Source: an uncultured Collinsella sp. (GTDB taxonomy: Bacteria > Actinomycetota > Coriobacteriia > Coriobacteriales > Coriobacteriaceae). Taken from it: a stretch of 64,000 nt of DNA. The DNA lies in contig CABVDH010000006.1 in NCBI GenBank assembly GCA_902497065.1, positions 1-64,000 on the forward strand. Direction: 5' to 3'. Shown piece after piece: positions 1-9,178 of the stretch; the first letter of the stretch is position 1; each line of letters opens with the position of its first letter. The translations under genes were made by a program, and so were the position numbers. The notes beneath the pieces were generated by a model. It did no database searches and had not been told where the DNA came from. It was given only the letters and a program-made list of their open reading frames with translations.

Positions 1-48
1 CTCGCACGGAGAGCACATTAAGTGCTCTCCGGCTCGTGCGGAACTCGC
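1..48 (-). repeat. Hairpin repeat, shared with a copy near 15.55 kb
   Basis: On the minus strand this reads GAGTTCCGCACGA, then a 9-bp stem (GGAGAGCAC / GTGCTCTCC) around a 5-nt loop, then GTGCGAG. The same layout recurs on the plus strand at 15549-15592, with a different stem (GGAGGCGCC / GGCGCCTCC). The constant flank and changing but still paired stem suggest a structural repeat. The window edge cuts this copy, so its full extent is unknown. Confidence 0.5.
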
Positions 49-249
49 GATCGACCTTATATATTTGCCCTCCCCGGGGCTCCCGCACAACGGGACCTCA
101 GTTGGGTTCTATCCCTTTGGCAGTCGCTTCGCTTCTGCCCCACTTTGCTGGTATGGCGGTTTGGCGTTGGAACGGTTCTTTTCTGATATATGCTGGTTGC
201 GGCTCTTCTTTTGGGGGGAGTCGCTTTTTTGTTGCTAGGAGGTTGGCCC

Positions 250-1137
250 GTGGTTGATGGGGAGATTCGTTCTGAGCTGCTTGCTGCGGATTGGAATGGC
301 GAATGGATGCGTCTGCAGGCCGCTCGGCATCGGGCTGATGATTCTTTTGAATGGGATAAGCGAGCTCGACATTTTCGACCTCTTGAGACTGCCCCTTATG
401 CTCGGGATTTTATGAAATTGCTGGCTCTTGAGCCTGGTGAGTCGGTGCTCGATATGGGGTGTGGAGCTGGGTCGATTGCCATTCCGCTTGCTCAGGCTGG
501 GCATCCTGTGATTGCTGCTGACTTTTCCCCTGCTATGTTAGGCACGCTTGATGCTGGTATTGAGTACTATGGGCTCGAGGATCGCATTACGCCGCTTGAG
601 CTCGCTTGGGATGATGATTGGGATTTGGTTGGACCGGTCGCGAAAGCGGTGGATGTTGCCTTTGCCAGTCGGTCGGTTACGACGACCAATCTAAAAGGTG
701 CACTTGCCAAGCTTGATCGTACGGCTCGTCGGCGTTGTGCTGCCACGATGGTCGCCAACTCCAGCCCGCGCTATGATCTGCACTTGATGAACGCTATCGG
801 CGCCTCGGTTACCTGCAGTAATGGCTTTGTATACGCCTTCAACATCCTCATTCAAATGGGCGCTCTGCCGCAGGTTACATACTTTGAATCGCCTCGTCGC
901 GATACCTTCGAAAGCCTTGAGGCAGGTGTGGCGGATTTTTCCCGTATGCTCGAGCATGGCAACGAGGATAAGGTTGACCGCCTGCGCGACTACATCGCTC
1001 AACACATGATTGAGAACCCCCATGCCGGTGAGCCGGGCTCCAAGGGCGTGCCGCAGGGGCGCTATATGCTCGATCATGTCCGCAAGGTTCGTTGGGCGTT
1101 TATTGCATGGGAGCCGGTCTCTGCGCCCAGCTCATAG
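250..1137 (+). CDS. Class I SAM-dependent methyltransferase
   Basis: This predicted cytosolic protein transfers a methyl group from S-adenosylmethionine to an unknown substrate. The glycine-rich SAM-binding motif VLDMGCGAGS lies at about residue 70, followed by an acidic residue at the end of strand 2 (AADFSPAML). The start is the GTG at 250, because a perfect AGGAGG lies 7 nt upstream at 237-242; the in-frame ATG at 190 would place that ribosome site inside the gene. It is 295 residues. It stands alone, 158 bp before yhbY on the same strand. The family is clear; the substrate is not. Confidence 0.8.
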   Translation: MVDGEIRSELLAADWNGEWMRLQAARHRADDSFEWDKRARHFRPLETAPYARDFMKLLALEPGESVLDMGCGAGSIAIPLAQAGHPVIAADFSPAMLGTLDAGIEYYGLEDRITPLELAWDDDWDLVGPVAKAVDVAFASRSVTTTNLKGALAKLDRTARRRCAATMVANSSPRYDLHLMNAIGASVTCSNGFVYAFNILIQMGALPQVTYFESPRRDTFESLEAGVADFSRMLEHGNEDKVDRLRDYIAQHMIENPHAGEPGSKGVPQGRYMLDHVRKVRWAFIAWEPVSAPSS

Positions 1138-1295
1138 CCCGTTCGCAGCCCGCACCGCCCACCCGCTCGGCATCCGCATTCTTTTTGAACTGGGCGAACG
1201 CGCTCCACACACCGCCGTTCCTGCGCTATCGTGGGACAGCTCACGTAGATTAAGGCCCTGTCGCGGGGCGCCCCATACATAGAAAGCGAGAACCC

Positions 1296-1595
1296 ATGGC
1301 ACTGACAGGAGCACAGGTCAAGCAGCTTCGCAGCATGGCCCATCACCTCAACCCCGCCATCATCATCGGCAAGTCCGACGTCAACGAGGGCACCGTCGAG
1401 CAGACGGTCGCCTACCTGGAGAAGCACGAGCTCGTTAAGTGCTCCGTGCTCGATGGCTCCAGCCTTTCCGCCCGCGAGGCCGCCGAAGAGCTCGCTGAGC
1501 GCTGCCACGCCGAGGTCGTCCAGGTTATCGGCCGCAAGTTCTCACTGTATCGCGAGTCCTCGCGCAAGGACATCGAGAAGATCAAGCTCGTCTAA
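1296..1595 (+). CDS. yhbY: Ribosome assembly RNA-binding protein YhbY
   Basis: This small CRS1-YhbY (CRM) domain protein of 99 residues is the usual length for bacterial YhbY, which associates with pre-50S ribosomal particles. It opens with LTGAQVKQLRSMAHHLNPAI and contains IIIGKSDVNEGTVEQ, the region equivalent to the conserved G-x-x-G RNA-binding loop of the domain. The C-terminus IGRKFSLYRES is also typical. A Rho-independent terminator follows within 40 bp, so the gene ends its own transcript. Confidence 0.9.
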   Translation: MALTGAQVKQLRSMAHHLNPAIIIGKSDVNEGTVEQTVAYLEKHELVKCSVLDGSSLSAREAAEELAERCHAEVVQVIGRKFSLYRESSRKDIEKIKLV

Positions 1596-1632
1596 GAGCC
1601 AATGATCCGGCGAACCAACACATAGCAAGCTT

Positions 1633-1666
1633 ACGGGTGCCCAAGTACTTCGGGCGCCCGTTTTTT
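1633..1666 (+). terminator. Rho-independent terminator of yhbY
   Basis: ACGGGTGCCC (1633-1642) pairs with GGGCGCCCGT (1652-1661) around a 9-nt loop and is followed by six T residues. The T run overlaps the stop codon of the convergent regulator gene. There is no T run in the opposite direction. Confidence 0.85.
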
Positions 1667-4664
1667 ATCGCTCGACCAGCACGCGATTGAGCCGCCCCTC
1701 CACCAAGCGCTCGTATAGACGCCGCGTCTCGGGCTCGGGCACGCCATTGACCTGCTCCCTCAGATGGTGCATATGCCCACTGTATAGCTCGACGATATCG
1801 CGCCGCCGCCCCGCCGCACTGTAGACACGCATGGCGCAGCGCACCATATCCTCACGCGCCGTTTCCTGCCGAAGCCCCGACTCCGCCAGCCAAATCGCCG
1901 ACTGCAGATCGTTTTCTTCTAGAGCGGCATTTGCTCCCTTAATCATGCAATCGATGTACTTTGACTGCATAATGCGTCGCATACGCAAAAAGTAGGTGGG
2001 ATTACAGCCATTGGGAACATACAGCGGTCCGGCATAAAGCTGCTCAATTTTAAGGCACAGCTCAACTAAATGGGGCCCGCGCGCACCCGTGCGATTTCCC
2101 AAAACCTCGCGGCTTATCTGGTCAAACAGCCGTACATCGGTCTTGACGTAGTCGCCGTTGAGTCCGATGCATTCATTTTGGATGAGCACACACGACTTGC
2201 CATCCGGCGTCGGCCCCAAAGCCGACCGCAAGCGCGATATCGTCGAGTACAGGTTATTGCGGGCGCTATTGAACTCGGCATGGGGCCACAGCTCCATGGC
2301 CAGCGTCTCACGATCGACGAGCGCATCCATGCCCAGCGCAAGCCGCTCGGCAAGTGTCGCCGCCTTCTTGCGACGCCACATTTTGTCCGTGATGGGAAAC
2401 CCGTCGCGCTCGGCGCGAAACGCACCAAACATGCGAATCTCGATATGGTCGATGGTATCAACGGCTTCAACCTCGCCAGCCTGGAACAGGCGCTCGCCCT
2501 CCCCTTCCAAATCGTCGCGCAGCGAGTACCGCGACAGTTCGCGCACGGGAAGCTTCTTGCGTATCCTGGCCGCCGGCTCGCCCAGACAATGCATGGCAAG
2601 GCGCGCAAAGAGCCGATACGATGGCTCTAGAATCCCCGCACGATTCATGGACATCCAGGCCGCAAGGTCGCTGTCTCGGCCCGCACAGGCCAAATGCAGC
2701 GCCACCATCCAGGCTTCTGCGCCACCAACCTGCGTCTGGCTTATATCGAGCAACTCCGCTTCCTCGCGCACCGAAACCATCGATGTATTTCGCAGATATG
2801 CCGCGCGCTCCAGCAGCAATGCGTTATCGCGCATGTACGCAATCGACTCCTCGGCAAGTTTGAGCACTTGGACCGCACGGAACTTTGCATTAACCGGCCG
2901 TCCCTCTGCCAGCGACTGCCAGCCTTCTAACAACAGGCCAAACAGCTGAATCTGGTTGTCGCGCATGCGCACGGCAAAACGATCGAGCTCGTTGAACGCC
3001 GCGTCGTCGGTTACCGGCAAGCCGGAAAGGAGCCGCCGTGCCGCCAACACCATGCGCACCCAGATAGCCATCGCCTTAAGTCCACGTACGTCGAGCGCCT
3101 CCCGCACCACCGTCATCTCGTCGTCGCGCTCGTCGGTTCCTGCAAACGACCCGTCAAAGAGCTCCACCAGCATGCTGTCGGCCCGTATAACAATCCCCGC
3201 GATGTCGAGCTCGCAGTCGTAGGCCTTGCTCGTTTTGAGCTGCTGTAGAACGTCGCCGTCATCTCCCCGTTCGGTCAGGCATCGCTTGACCTCGATATGC
3301 GCAGACAACATGTCGAGTGCGGTGTGGGACGTCTCTATTTCTGGCACGGCCAGGTTCGTAGGAAGCCCAAGCCCGTTGTCCCCATAGCAAACAGCCGTCA
3401 GTGTCTGGGCTACCCTCCATGAAACAGGGTCTATTTCACAGGCCGCCCGTTCGCCCTCGCGCTCGATGACCGATGCCATATAGCGGGCGAGCTTTGTGTT
3501 GGACACGCTGACCGCTGCCAGATATACGCCAAGCGCCTCGGCAGGCGTTGGCTCTAGAGCCGGATCGTCGGCATCGATCGTACCCAGCGCTGCTCGGCAG
3601 ATATCGGCCCCGTGCCCCGTCAGAGCAAGATCGACCCCATACTGCCCAGCAAGTTCAAGGACCGCCTCACGGTCCAAAAAGGCGTCCGCCAGGCCCATCG
3701 CCGCATCGCATCGGCCCGCCTTAAGCAAAATCCGGGCCGCCCTCGGAACAAGTTCGGGGCGAACCTCGGCCACCAACTTACGCAAACGCAAGCGTCCGTT
3801 ATCCTCCGTGCCCAGACACGTAAAACTCCGCTCGGCGGGATCCAAGCCAAAGATCGGGTAGTCGCGTACAAAGTAGGACTGGTCGACCATCGACAGTCTC
3901 ACCCCGCAAGCCTCGAGTTCCGAGATATTGCCCTCGCCCATCAAAACCATGAGACATGCCACGCAAAACAGCGCATTATTGTCGAGCGAAGCCAGATCGA
4001 CAAGTGCCGCGCCATATACGTTGACAATCTCGTTTTCGAGCAGACCGGCTACGTCGCCTTGGCCATACAGACCCGTCTGCAATGCCGAAACGAGCTCGGG
4101 CACGCCCTGCGTGAGCTGATAAAAGTCGAGCGATGTGCTGATCGAAAACGCCGATGCCCACGCCGAATACTCATAGGCATGCACCTTGAGCATCTGCGCA
4201 TTGATCTTAACCGAATCGCCCAGCCCGTGAATCAGCTGACGATTTGAAGGACGGCAGGAAATAAAGACCCCTACCCCCATAGCGCGCAGGCCGCGAATCC
4301 TGTCGATGAGGTCCTCGGTATCGTGCTGATCGAGGTTTGGCACATTATCAATCGCGATAAGGGAATGCGGTTTGTCTTTGAGTTCTTCAGTAACCACCTC
4401 GAGCTGCATAAACACCTCGCGCCCAGTGGCGCGATCGGCCTCGATAATCCGCACGGGGCCTCGCGTCGGGTCGCATTTAACCTCATGGGTGTACTGCAGC
4501 AGCACCGAGGTCTTCCCAAACCCGTCGGGCGCATAAAGAACCACGATGCCGGCCTTTCGGCCCTTGGCGATAAGCTCATTCATCAAGCGTTCGCGTCGCA
4601 CCATATAGCCTCCGCCCAGCGGCATCAGCTCGAGGTCGTCTATACCGCTCAAATCGTTTACCAT
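1665..4664 (-). CDS. SARP-family transcriptional regulator with N-terminal NTPase
   Basis: This 999-residue protein is a large signal-integrating activator. An N-terminal STAND/AAA-like NTPase shows a Walker A variant, APDGFGKTS, at residues 45-53 and IAIDNVPNLD as a plausible Walker B. The middle is a long helical TPR-like region. The C-terminal quarter holds an OmpR-type winged helix (about 735-835; WRRKKAATLAERLAL then ARNNLYSTISRLRSAL) and a bacterial transcriptional activation domain. The order is NTPase first and DNA-binding domain last, the MalT arrangement rather than the classical SARP order. No sensor domain is recognised. It is monocistronic and its target genes are not evident from the neighbours. 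Confidence 0.8.
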   Translation of the reverse strand: MVNDLSGIDDLELMPLGGGYMVRRERLMNELIAKGRKAGIVVLYAPDGFGKTSVLLQYTHEVKCDPTRGPVRIIEADRATGREVFMQLEVVTEELKDKPHSLIAIDNVPNLDQHDTEDLIDRIRGLRAMGVGVFISCRPSNRQLIHGLGDSVKINAQMLKVHAYEYSAWASAFSISTSLDFYQLTQGVPELVSALQTGLYGQGDVAGLLENEIVNVYGAALVDLASLDNNALFCVACLMVLMGEGNISELEACGVRLSMVDQSYFVRDYPIFGLDPAERSFTCLGTEDNGRLRLRKLVAEVRPELVPRAARILLKAGRCDAAMGLADAFLDREAVLELAGQYGVDLALTGHGADICRAALGTIDADDPALEPTPAEALGVYLAAVSVSNTKLARYMASVIEREGERAACEIDPVSWRVAQTLTAVCYGDNGLGLPTNLAVPEIETSHTALDMLSAHIEVKRCLTERGDDGDVLQQLKTSKAYDCELDIAGIVIRADSMLVELFDGSFAGTDERDDEMTVVREALDVRGLKAMAIWVRMVLAARRLLSGLPVTDDAAFNELDRFAVRMRDNQIQLFGLLLEGWQSLAEGRPVNAKFRAVQVLKLAEESIAYMRDNALLLERAAYLRNTSMVSVREEAELLDISQTQVGGAEAWMVALHLACAGRDSDLAAWMSMNRAGILEPSYRLFARLAMHCLGEPAARIRKKLPVRELSRYSLRDDLEGEGERLFQAGEVEAVDTIDHIEIRMFGAFRAERDGFPITDKMWRRKKAATLAERLALGMDALVDRETLAMELWPHAEFNSARNNLYSTISRLRSALGPTPDGKSCVLIQNECIGLNGDYVKTDVRLFDQISREVLGNRTGARGPHLVELCLKIEQLYAGPLYVPNGCNPTYFLRMRRIMQSKYIDCMIKGANAALEENDLQSAIWLAESGLRQETAREDMVRCAMRVYSAAGRRRDIVELYSGHMHHLREQVNGVPEPETRRLYERLVEGRLNRVLVER

Positions 4665-4667
4665 GCC

Positions 4668-5052
4668 CGCTCCTCAACTCGACCGTATGGACACTGTAGC
4701 CGCAAGACCATACAAGCCGCGCTATGAATAGAGCGACCTTGTGTTTTAGGTTGTCTTTTGGTACGCAAGCGGCAAGTTTTTGTACAGCGAGGGCCGATTG
4801 TTATTAATCCCCCGACTAATCGGTCTTTAAGCAGGTAAATGAGCTTGTCAGCTTGTCCCATCTAAGCGGCAGTGTAACGCAGATGAACAAGGTTCAGCTA
4901 TGTCATTCAACTCGCCTAGCACCCGCTACCGTCTACGACCTTCTAGTGGCATTTTTGCATAGAATCTGGTATGGAATGAATCAAGCTGTTGGGCATCTGG
5001 CGTTCGTCAAGCTTGCGGCAAGATTTTGGTCAAGTGGGCAAAAAGGGATAGC
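4668..5052. other. Intergenic spacer, no gene seen
   Basis: This stretch lies between the start of the SARP-type regulator and the terminator of nagB. It should contain the regulator's promoter, but I could not settle on a convincing -35/-10 pair. Open frames here have no ribosome site and no recognisable protein. Confidence 0.4.
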
Positions 5053-5080
5053 AAAAAGGCCCCCGCAAAGCGGAGGCCTT
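5053..5080 (-). terminator. Rho-independent terminator of nagB
   Basis: On the minus strand AGGCCTCCGC pairs with GCGGGGGCCT around a TTT loop, and is followed by TTTTTGC. It lies 33 bp past the nagB stop codon. Confidence 0.85.
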
Positions 5081-5112
5081 AGGCAAGGCTATGTCGAGCT
5101 GCAGGATTCGCG

Positions 5113-5841
5113 CTACTCGCAGAGCGAAAGGGCGGCCTCGTCGGCAACGACAACGCAGTTGGTGTGCAGCTGCAGGATCGAAGCCGGGCACTCGGGCGTA
5201 ACCGGACCATAGCACATGTCATGCACGGCCTGAGCCTTGGCCTCGCCGTTGGCGACGACCAGGATCATGCGGGCATACATGATGGTCTGAGTGCCCATGG
5301 TGTAGGCCTGACGGGGAACATCGTCGATGCTGTCGAACAGGCGGCTGTTGGCCTGAATGGTGCTCTCGGTGAGGTCGACGCAGTGCGTGCCCTTGGAGAA
5401 GTGGTCATCGGGCTCGTTGAAGCCGATGTGGCCGTTGTTGCCAATGCCGAGCAGCTGCAGATCCGGGTAACCGGCGGCGGCGACGATCTTGTCGTACTCA
5501 GAGCAGGCAGCGGCGGCGTCGGGGTTGGAACCGTCGGGCACATGCGTGTTGTTAAGGTCGATGTTGATGTGATCGAAGAAGTTCTCACGCATGAAGTAGT
5601 GATAGCTCTGGGGATCGTCGTGCGAAAGGCCGCGATACTCGTCCAGGTTGTAGGTGCTGACCTCGGCAAAGTCAACGTCGCCCTTCTCGTACCAAGCAGC
5701 GAGCTGCTTGTAGGCACCGATCGGGGTGGAGCCGGTGGCAAGGCCCAGCACACAGTCGGGCTTGAGGATAACCTGGGCCGAGATGATATTAGCGGCCTTG
5801 CGGCTCATATCCTCGTAGTCTTTAGCTTTAATAATCTTCAT
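5113..5841 (-). CDS. nagB: Glucosamine-6-phosphate deaminase
   Basis: NagB converts glucosamine 6-phosphate to fructose 6-phosphate and ammonia, the committed step that feeds amino sugars into glycolysis. The protein starts MKIIKAKDYEDMSRKAANII. It has the phosphate-binding loop LGLATGSTPIGAY (32-44), the general-base Asp in YNLDEY (D67) and the catalytic GIGNNGHIGFNEP (132-144). The 242-residue length matches Gram-positive NagB, without the allosteric extension of enterobacterial enzymes. The start at 5841 is set by an AAGGA site; a longer frame upstream has no coding character. The neighbours crr and glmM make this an amino-sugar group. Confidence 0.95.
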   Translation of the reverse strand: MKIIKAKDYEDMSRKAANIISAQVILKPDCVLGLATGSTPIGAYKQLAAWYEKGDVDFAEVSTYNLDEYRGLSHDDPQSYHYFMRENFFDHINIDLNNTHVPDGSNPDAAAACSEYDKIVAAAGYPDLQLLGIGNNGHIGFNEPDDHFSKGTHCVDLTESTIQANSRLFDSIDDVPRQAYTMGTQTIMYARMILVVANGEAKAQAVHDMCYGPVTPECPASILQLHTNCVVVADEAALSLCE

Positions 5842-6038
5842 TACGCGTCCTTTCTCGTACAAGTGAGGCAAGGCTCCCTTACAAGCACTTGCCCGCGGCC
5901 CGCGTCGGCCGCAACCAACGTGTGCGGCCACCAGGGCGAGGTCGCGTAATGTATGTGTCTCGTGTCTAGCCGCGTCGAGGCCCCTGCCCGTCCACGGTGA
6001 CCCGAAGCTGTTTAGCCTCGGACGTTTCCCATCTTGCC

Positions 6039-6072
6039 ACGGAGGGCGTCCTCTTTCAAGGGCGCCCTCCGT
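6039..6072. terminator. Strong hairpin between crr and nagB
   Basis: Arms 6039-6052 and 6059-6072 (core ACGGAGGGCG / CGCCCTCCGT) give a 14-bp stem with one G-U pair and a 6-nt loop. It lies 41 bp past the crr stop. There is no T run on either side, so it may be a weak terminator, an mRNA-stabilising stem or an attenuator in the nagB leader. Confidence 0.45.
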
Positions 6073-6112
6073 AAACGTGTTTGAATTGTAGGCTAATGGC
6101 CACGTGCACTTG

Positions 6113-6610
6113 CTAGCGCTCGCGAGCAACGATGAGCTGGTCCATCTCTTCGACATGCACGCCAACGGAGCCCTTGATACTCGAGAACTCAACGGAGTTG
6201 CACACCAAGATGGGAACCGTCACATCGTAGCCCTCGGCAGCAATTGCCTCGCGATCGAACTCAATGAGTACATCGCCCTTATGGACGATGTCACCCACTT
6301 GCGCATGTACGGTAAAGTGCTTGCCCTCGAGCTGAACAGTGTCCAAACCAACGTGGATAAGCACGTCCAGACCATCGACCGTGTTAAGCGCAACGGCGTG
6401 TCCCGTGGGAAAAATAGCCTCGACCTTGGCATCAGCCGGTGCAATCACACGCGTTCCGGTGGGCCGAATCGCCACGCCCTGGCCCAAAAGGCCGGTGGCA
6501 AACGTCTGGTCGTTTACCTCGGAAAGCGGAATGACGTCGCCCGAGATGGGAGCATCCAGCGTAAGGACTCGACCACGCATACCAAAAGACCTTAGGACTT
6601 TAGTGAACAT
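6113..6610 (-). CDS. crr: PTS EIIA-Glc family phosphocarrier protein
   Basis: This soluble phosphotransferase IIA domain accepts phosphate from HPr and passes it to a sugar-specific IIB. The fold-defining APISGDVIPLSEV is near the N-terminus. The two active-site histidines are visible: H71 (FPTGHAV) and the phosphorylated H86 (DVLIHVGLDTV). The ATG at 6610 gives 165 residues and the usual MF-K opening; GAGGGGGAG lies just upstream, with rather short spacing. No membrane IIBC component is encoded in the window, so its partner permease, perhaps for N-acetylglucosamine or glucose, is elsewhere. Its position next to nagB and glmM suggests amino-sugar uptake. Confidence 0.9.
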   Translation of the reverse strand: MFTKVLRSFGMRGRVLTLDAPISGDVIPLSEVNDQTFATGLLGQGVAIRPTGTRVIAPADAKVEAIFPTGHAVALNTVDGLDVLIHVGLDTVQLEGKHFTVHAQVGDIVHKGDVLIEFDREAIAAEGYDVTVPILVCNSVEFSSIKGSVGVHVEEMDQLIVARER

Positions 6611-6681
6611 GCTCCCCCTCGGACATACCAATCAATCAAAATAACCTTAACAGTTTACCACTTGGCAACGGTTTTTGACCA

Positions 6682-8019
6682 TTAGGGAAGTTCGCGCTTG
6701 ACAACCTCGACGATGTCGTCGACAACGCGCTGGGTCAGCTCGTGCGTCTCGGCCTCGGCCATCACGCGGACCAGCGGCTCGGTACCGCTCGGGCGCACCA
6801 GAATGCGGCCGCGGCCGTCAAGCTCCTTCTCGGCAGCAGCGACGGCATCCCAGATGGGCTGGCAATCGTCCAGACCGGCCTTGTTGTCGGAATGCACGTT
6901 GACGAGTACCTGCGGGTACTTCTTCATAATGCCGGCAAGGTCGGTGAGGGTACGACCGGTGCGCTTGAGCACGGCCAGCAGCTGCAGAGCCGTCACCAGG
7001 CCGTCACCAGTGGTGTTGTGCTCCAGGAAGATGATGTGGCCGGACTGTTCGCCGCCGATGACGGCGCCGTCCGCGAGCATGCGCTCCAGAACGTAGCGGT
7101 CGCCCACGGCGGTCTGAACCATCTCGAAGCCCTGCTCCTTCATAGCGATGGAGAAGCCCAGGTTGCACATGACGGTCGAGACGATCTCGGAGTTGGCGAG
7201 CTTGCCGCGAGCGGCGAGGTCAGAACCGCAGATAGCCAGGATATAGTCACCGTCGATCTCATTGCCCTCGCTGTCCACGAACAGTACGCGGTCGGCGTCG
7301 CCGTCGTGGGCCAGACCGATGTCAGCATGGGTGCGCAGCACGAGCTCGCGCAGGGGCTCAAGGTGAGTGGAGCCGCACTCGACGTTAATGTCGGTGCCGC
7401 AGTAATCAGTGTTGATGGCATGGACCGTGGCACCCAGGCGCTGCAGCGCGGCGGGCGTAGTCTGGCAGGAAGCACCGTGACCGCAGTCGACGGCAACGAC
7501 CAGGCCGTCGAGCCTCAGGCCATCAAGCGTATCGATGGCGTGGTCGACGTATGCCTTGCGGGCGTCCTTCATCTTGATGATGTGGCCCACGCCGGCGCCA
7601 GTCGGCAGCGTGTCGGCAGCCATGGCTTCCTCGGACATGACCCAGGCGCTGATCTCTTCCTCGACAGCATCGGGAAGCTTCATACCCTTGCGGCTAAAGA
7701 ACTTGATGCCGTTGAACTCCGGCGGATTATGCGAAGCAGAAATGACGATGCCGCCGTCGAGCTCGTTTTGAACAGTGAGCAGTGCCACGGCAGGCGTGGG
7801 GATGACGCCGCAGCAATGCGGGCGGCCGCCCTCGGCCATAATGCCGGCGGTCAGAGCGCTCTCGAGCATGGTGCCCGAAAGACGCGTGTCGCGGCCGATG
7901 CAGATATCCGGACCAAGAAACTTGGTCGCCGCGCGGCCCAGGCGAAACGCGAGGTCGCACGAGAGGCCGGCATTGGCGACGCCACGAACGCCGTCGGTAC
8001 CGAAGATGTTCTGGGGCAT
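6682..8019 (-). CDS. glmM: Phosphoglucosamine mutase
   Basis: GlmM interconverts glucosamine 6-phosphate and glucosamine 1-phosphate on the way to UDP-N-acetylglucosamine and peptidoglycan. It has the family opening IFGTDGVRG, the phosphoserine loop VISASHNPP (phosphorylated S96), the metal-binding DGDADR and the C-terminal phosphate-binding RPSGTEPLVRVM. The length of 445 residues is standard. AAGGAG lies 7 nt before the ATG. It lies downstream of the ribosomal protein pair, separated by their terminator, and upstream of crr and nagB, so biosynthetic and catabolic amino-sugar enzymes are adjacent. Confidence 0.97.
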   Translation of the reverse strand: MPQNIFGTDGVRGVANAGLSCDLAFRLGRAATKFLGPDICIGRDTRLSGTMLESALTAGIMAEGGRPHCCGVIPTPAVALLTVQNELDGGIVISASHNPPEFNGIKFFSRKGMKLPDAVEEEISAWVMSEEAMAADTLPTGAGVGHIIKMKDARKAYVDHAIDTLDGLRLDGLVVAVDCGHGASCQTTPAALQRLGATVHAINTDYCGTDINVECGSTHLEPLRELVLRTHADIGLAHDGDADRVLFVDSEGNEIDGDYILAICGSDLAARGKLANSEIVSTVMCNLGFSIAMKEQGFEMVQTAVGDRYVLERMLADGAVIGGEQSGHIIFLEHNTTGDGLVTALQLLAVLKRTGRTLTDLAGIMKKYPQVLVNVHSDNKAGLDDCQPIWDAVAAAEKELDGRGRILVRPSGTEPLVRVMAEAETHELTQRVVDDIVEVVKRELP

Positions 8020-8069
8020 AGGATCGCTCCTTCCCTAGCAGGCGATATGCAACCGCCCGCCCTAGTCGA

Positions 8070-8110
8070 AAAAGAAAAGCGGGACCCGCCGAGGAATCGG
8101 CAGGCCCCGC
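8070..8110 (-). terminator. Terminator of rplM-rpsI
   Basis: On the minus strand GCGGGGCCTGCCGA pairs imperfectly with TCGGCGGGTCCCGC and is followed by TTTTCTTTTTC. It separates the ribosomal protein operon from glmM. Confidence 0.85.
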
Positions 8111-8142
8111 TTGTACATTGTATCTCGAAAGGAGATAAAACC

Positions 8143-8538
<396 letters not shown>

Positions 8539-8540
8539 CT

Positions 8541-8984
8541 TTAAGCCTCCAGCTCAATCTTCGTGGGGTTCTGGGCAGCGTGCGGATGCTCGGCACCAGC
8601 GTAAACCTTAAGCTTGGTCATCTGGGCACGGCCGAGGGTGGTCTTGGGCAGCATACCGCGAACGGCGCGCTCGATGACCTTCTCCGGGTGCTTCTCCATA
8701 GCCTGGCGGAAGCTCTCAGCCTTGAGGCCGCCGTTGTAGCCGCTGTGGCGATAATAGGTCTTCGTGTCGGCCTTGTTACCGGTAAGCTGGACCTTATCGG
8801 CGTTGATGACGACAACGAAGTCGCCGCAGTCGCTGTTGGGCGTGAACTGGGGCTTGTTCTTACCGCGCAGGATCATTGCGATCTGGGTGGCAAGACGGCC
8901 CAGGACAGCACCATCGGCGTCGACGAGAACCCAGTTGCGCTGGACCTCGCCCTGCTTGGCGTAGTGAGTCGATTTCGAAATCAC
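8541..8984 (-). CDS. rplM: 50S ribosomal protein L13
   Basis: This early-assembly large-subunit protein contains [19 protein letters not shown] and the family signature [13 protein letters not shown]. It is 147 residues, the normal length. It is the first gene of the L13-S9 operon, with a good promoter 67-94 bp upstream of the start. Confidence 0.98.
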   Translation of the reverse strand: MISKSTHYAKQGEVQRNWVLVDADGAVLGRLATQIAMILRGKNKPQFTPNSDCGDFVVVINADKVQLTGNKADTKTYYRHSGYNGGLKAESFRQAMEKHPEKVIERAVRGMLPKTTLGRAQMTKLKVYAGAEHPHAAQNPTKIELEA

Positions 8985-9050
8985 TTAGACTCCTCCATGT
9001 ACAGTACGTGTTGTTACAGAGATTCACGGGGCTCTGCAAGTAACCCGTCC

Positions 9051-9078
9051 ATATTACCCCGCTCGCCGTACGAGTCAA
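9051..9078 (-). promoter_or_regulatory. Promoter of rplM-rpsI
   Basis: On the minus strand a -35 TTGACT (9073-9078) and a -10 TAATAT (9051-9056) are separated by 16 bp. The placement gives a leader of about 60 nt before rplM. Confidence 0.6.
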
Positions 9079-9178
9079 CAGGTATTTTGGCTCCGACCAG
9101 AGTTTCTGCACATGTCATCCACGAGCCATAATTTTTCCAGCTCTTTAGCTGTTGTCATTTTTTGAGGGTTCGCCGTCG

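Noticed and set aside
5842..6192. N-terminal extension of nagB by 117 residues
   Set aside because: The extension has no similarity to the family and passes the clear ribosome site and start at 5841.
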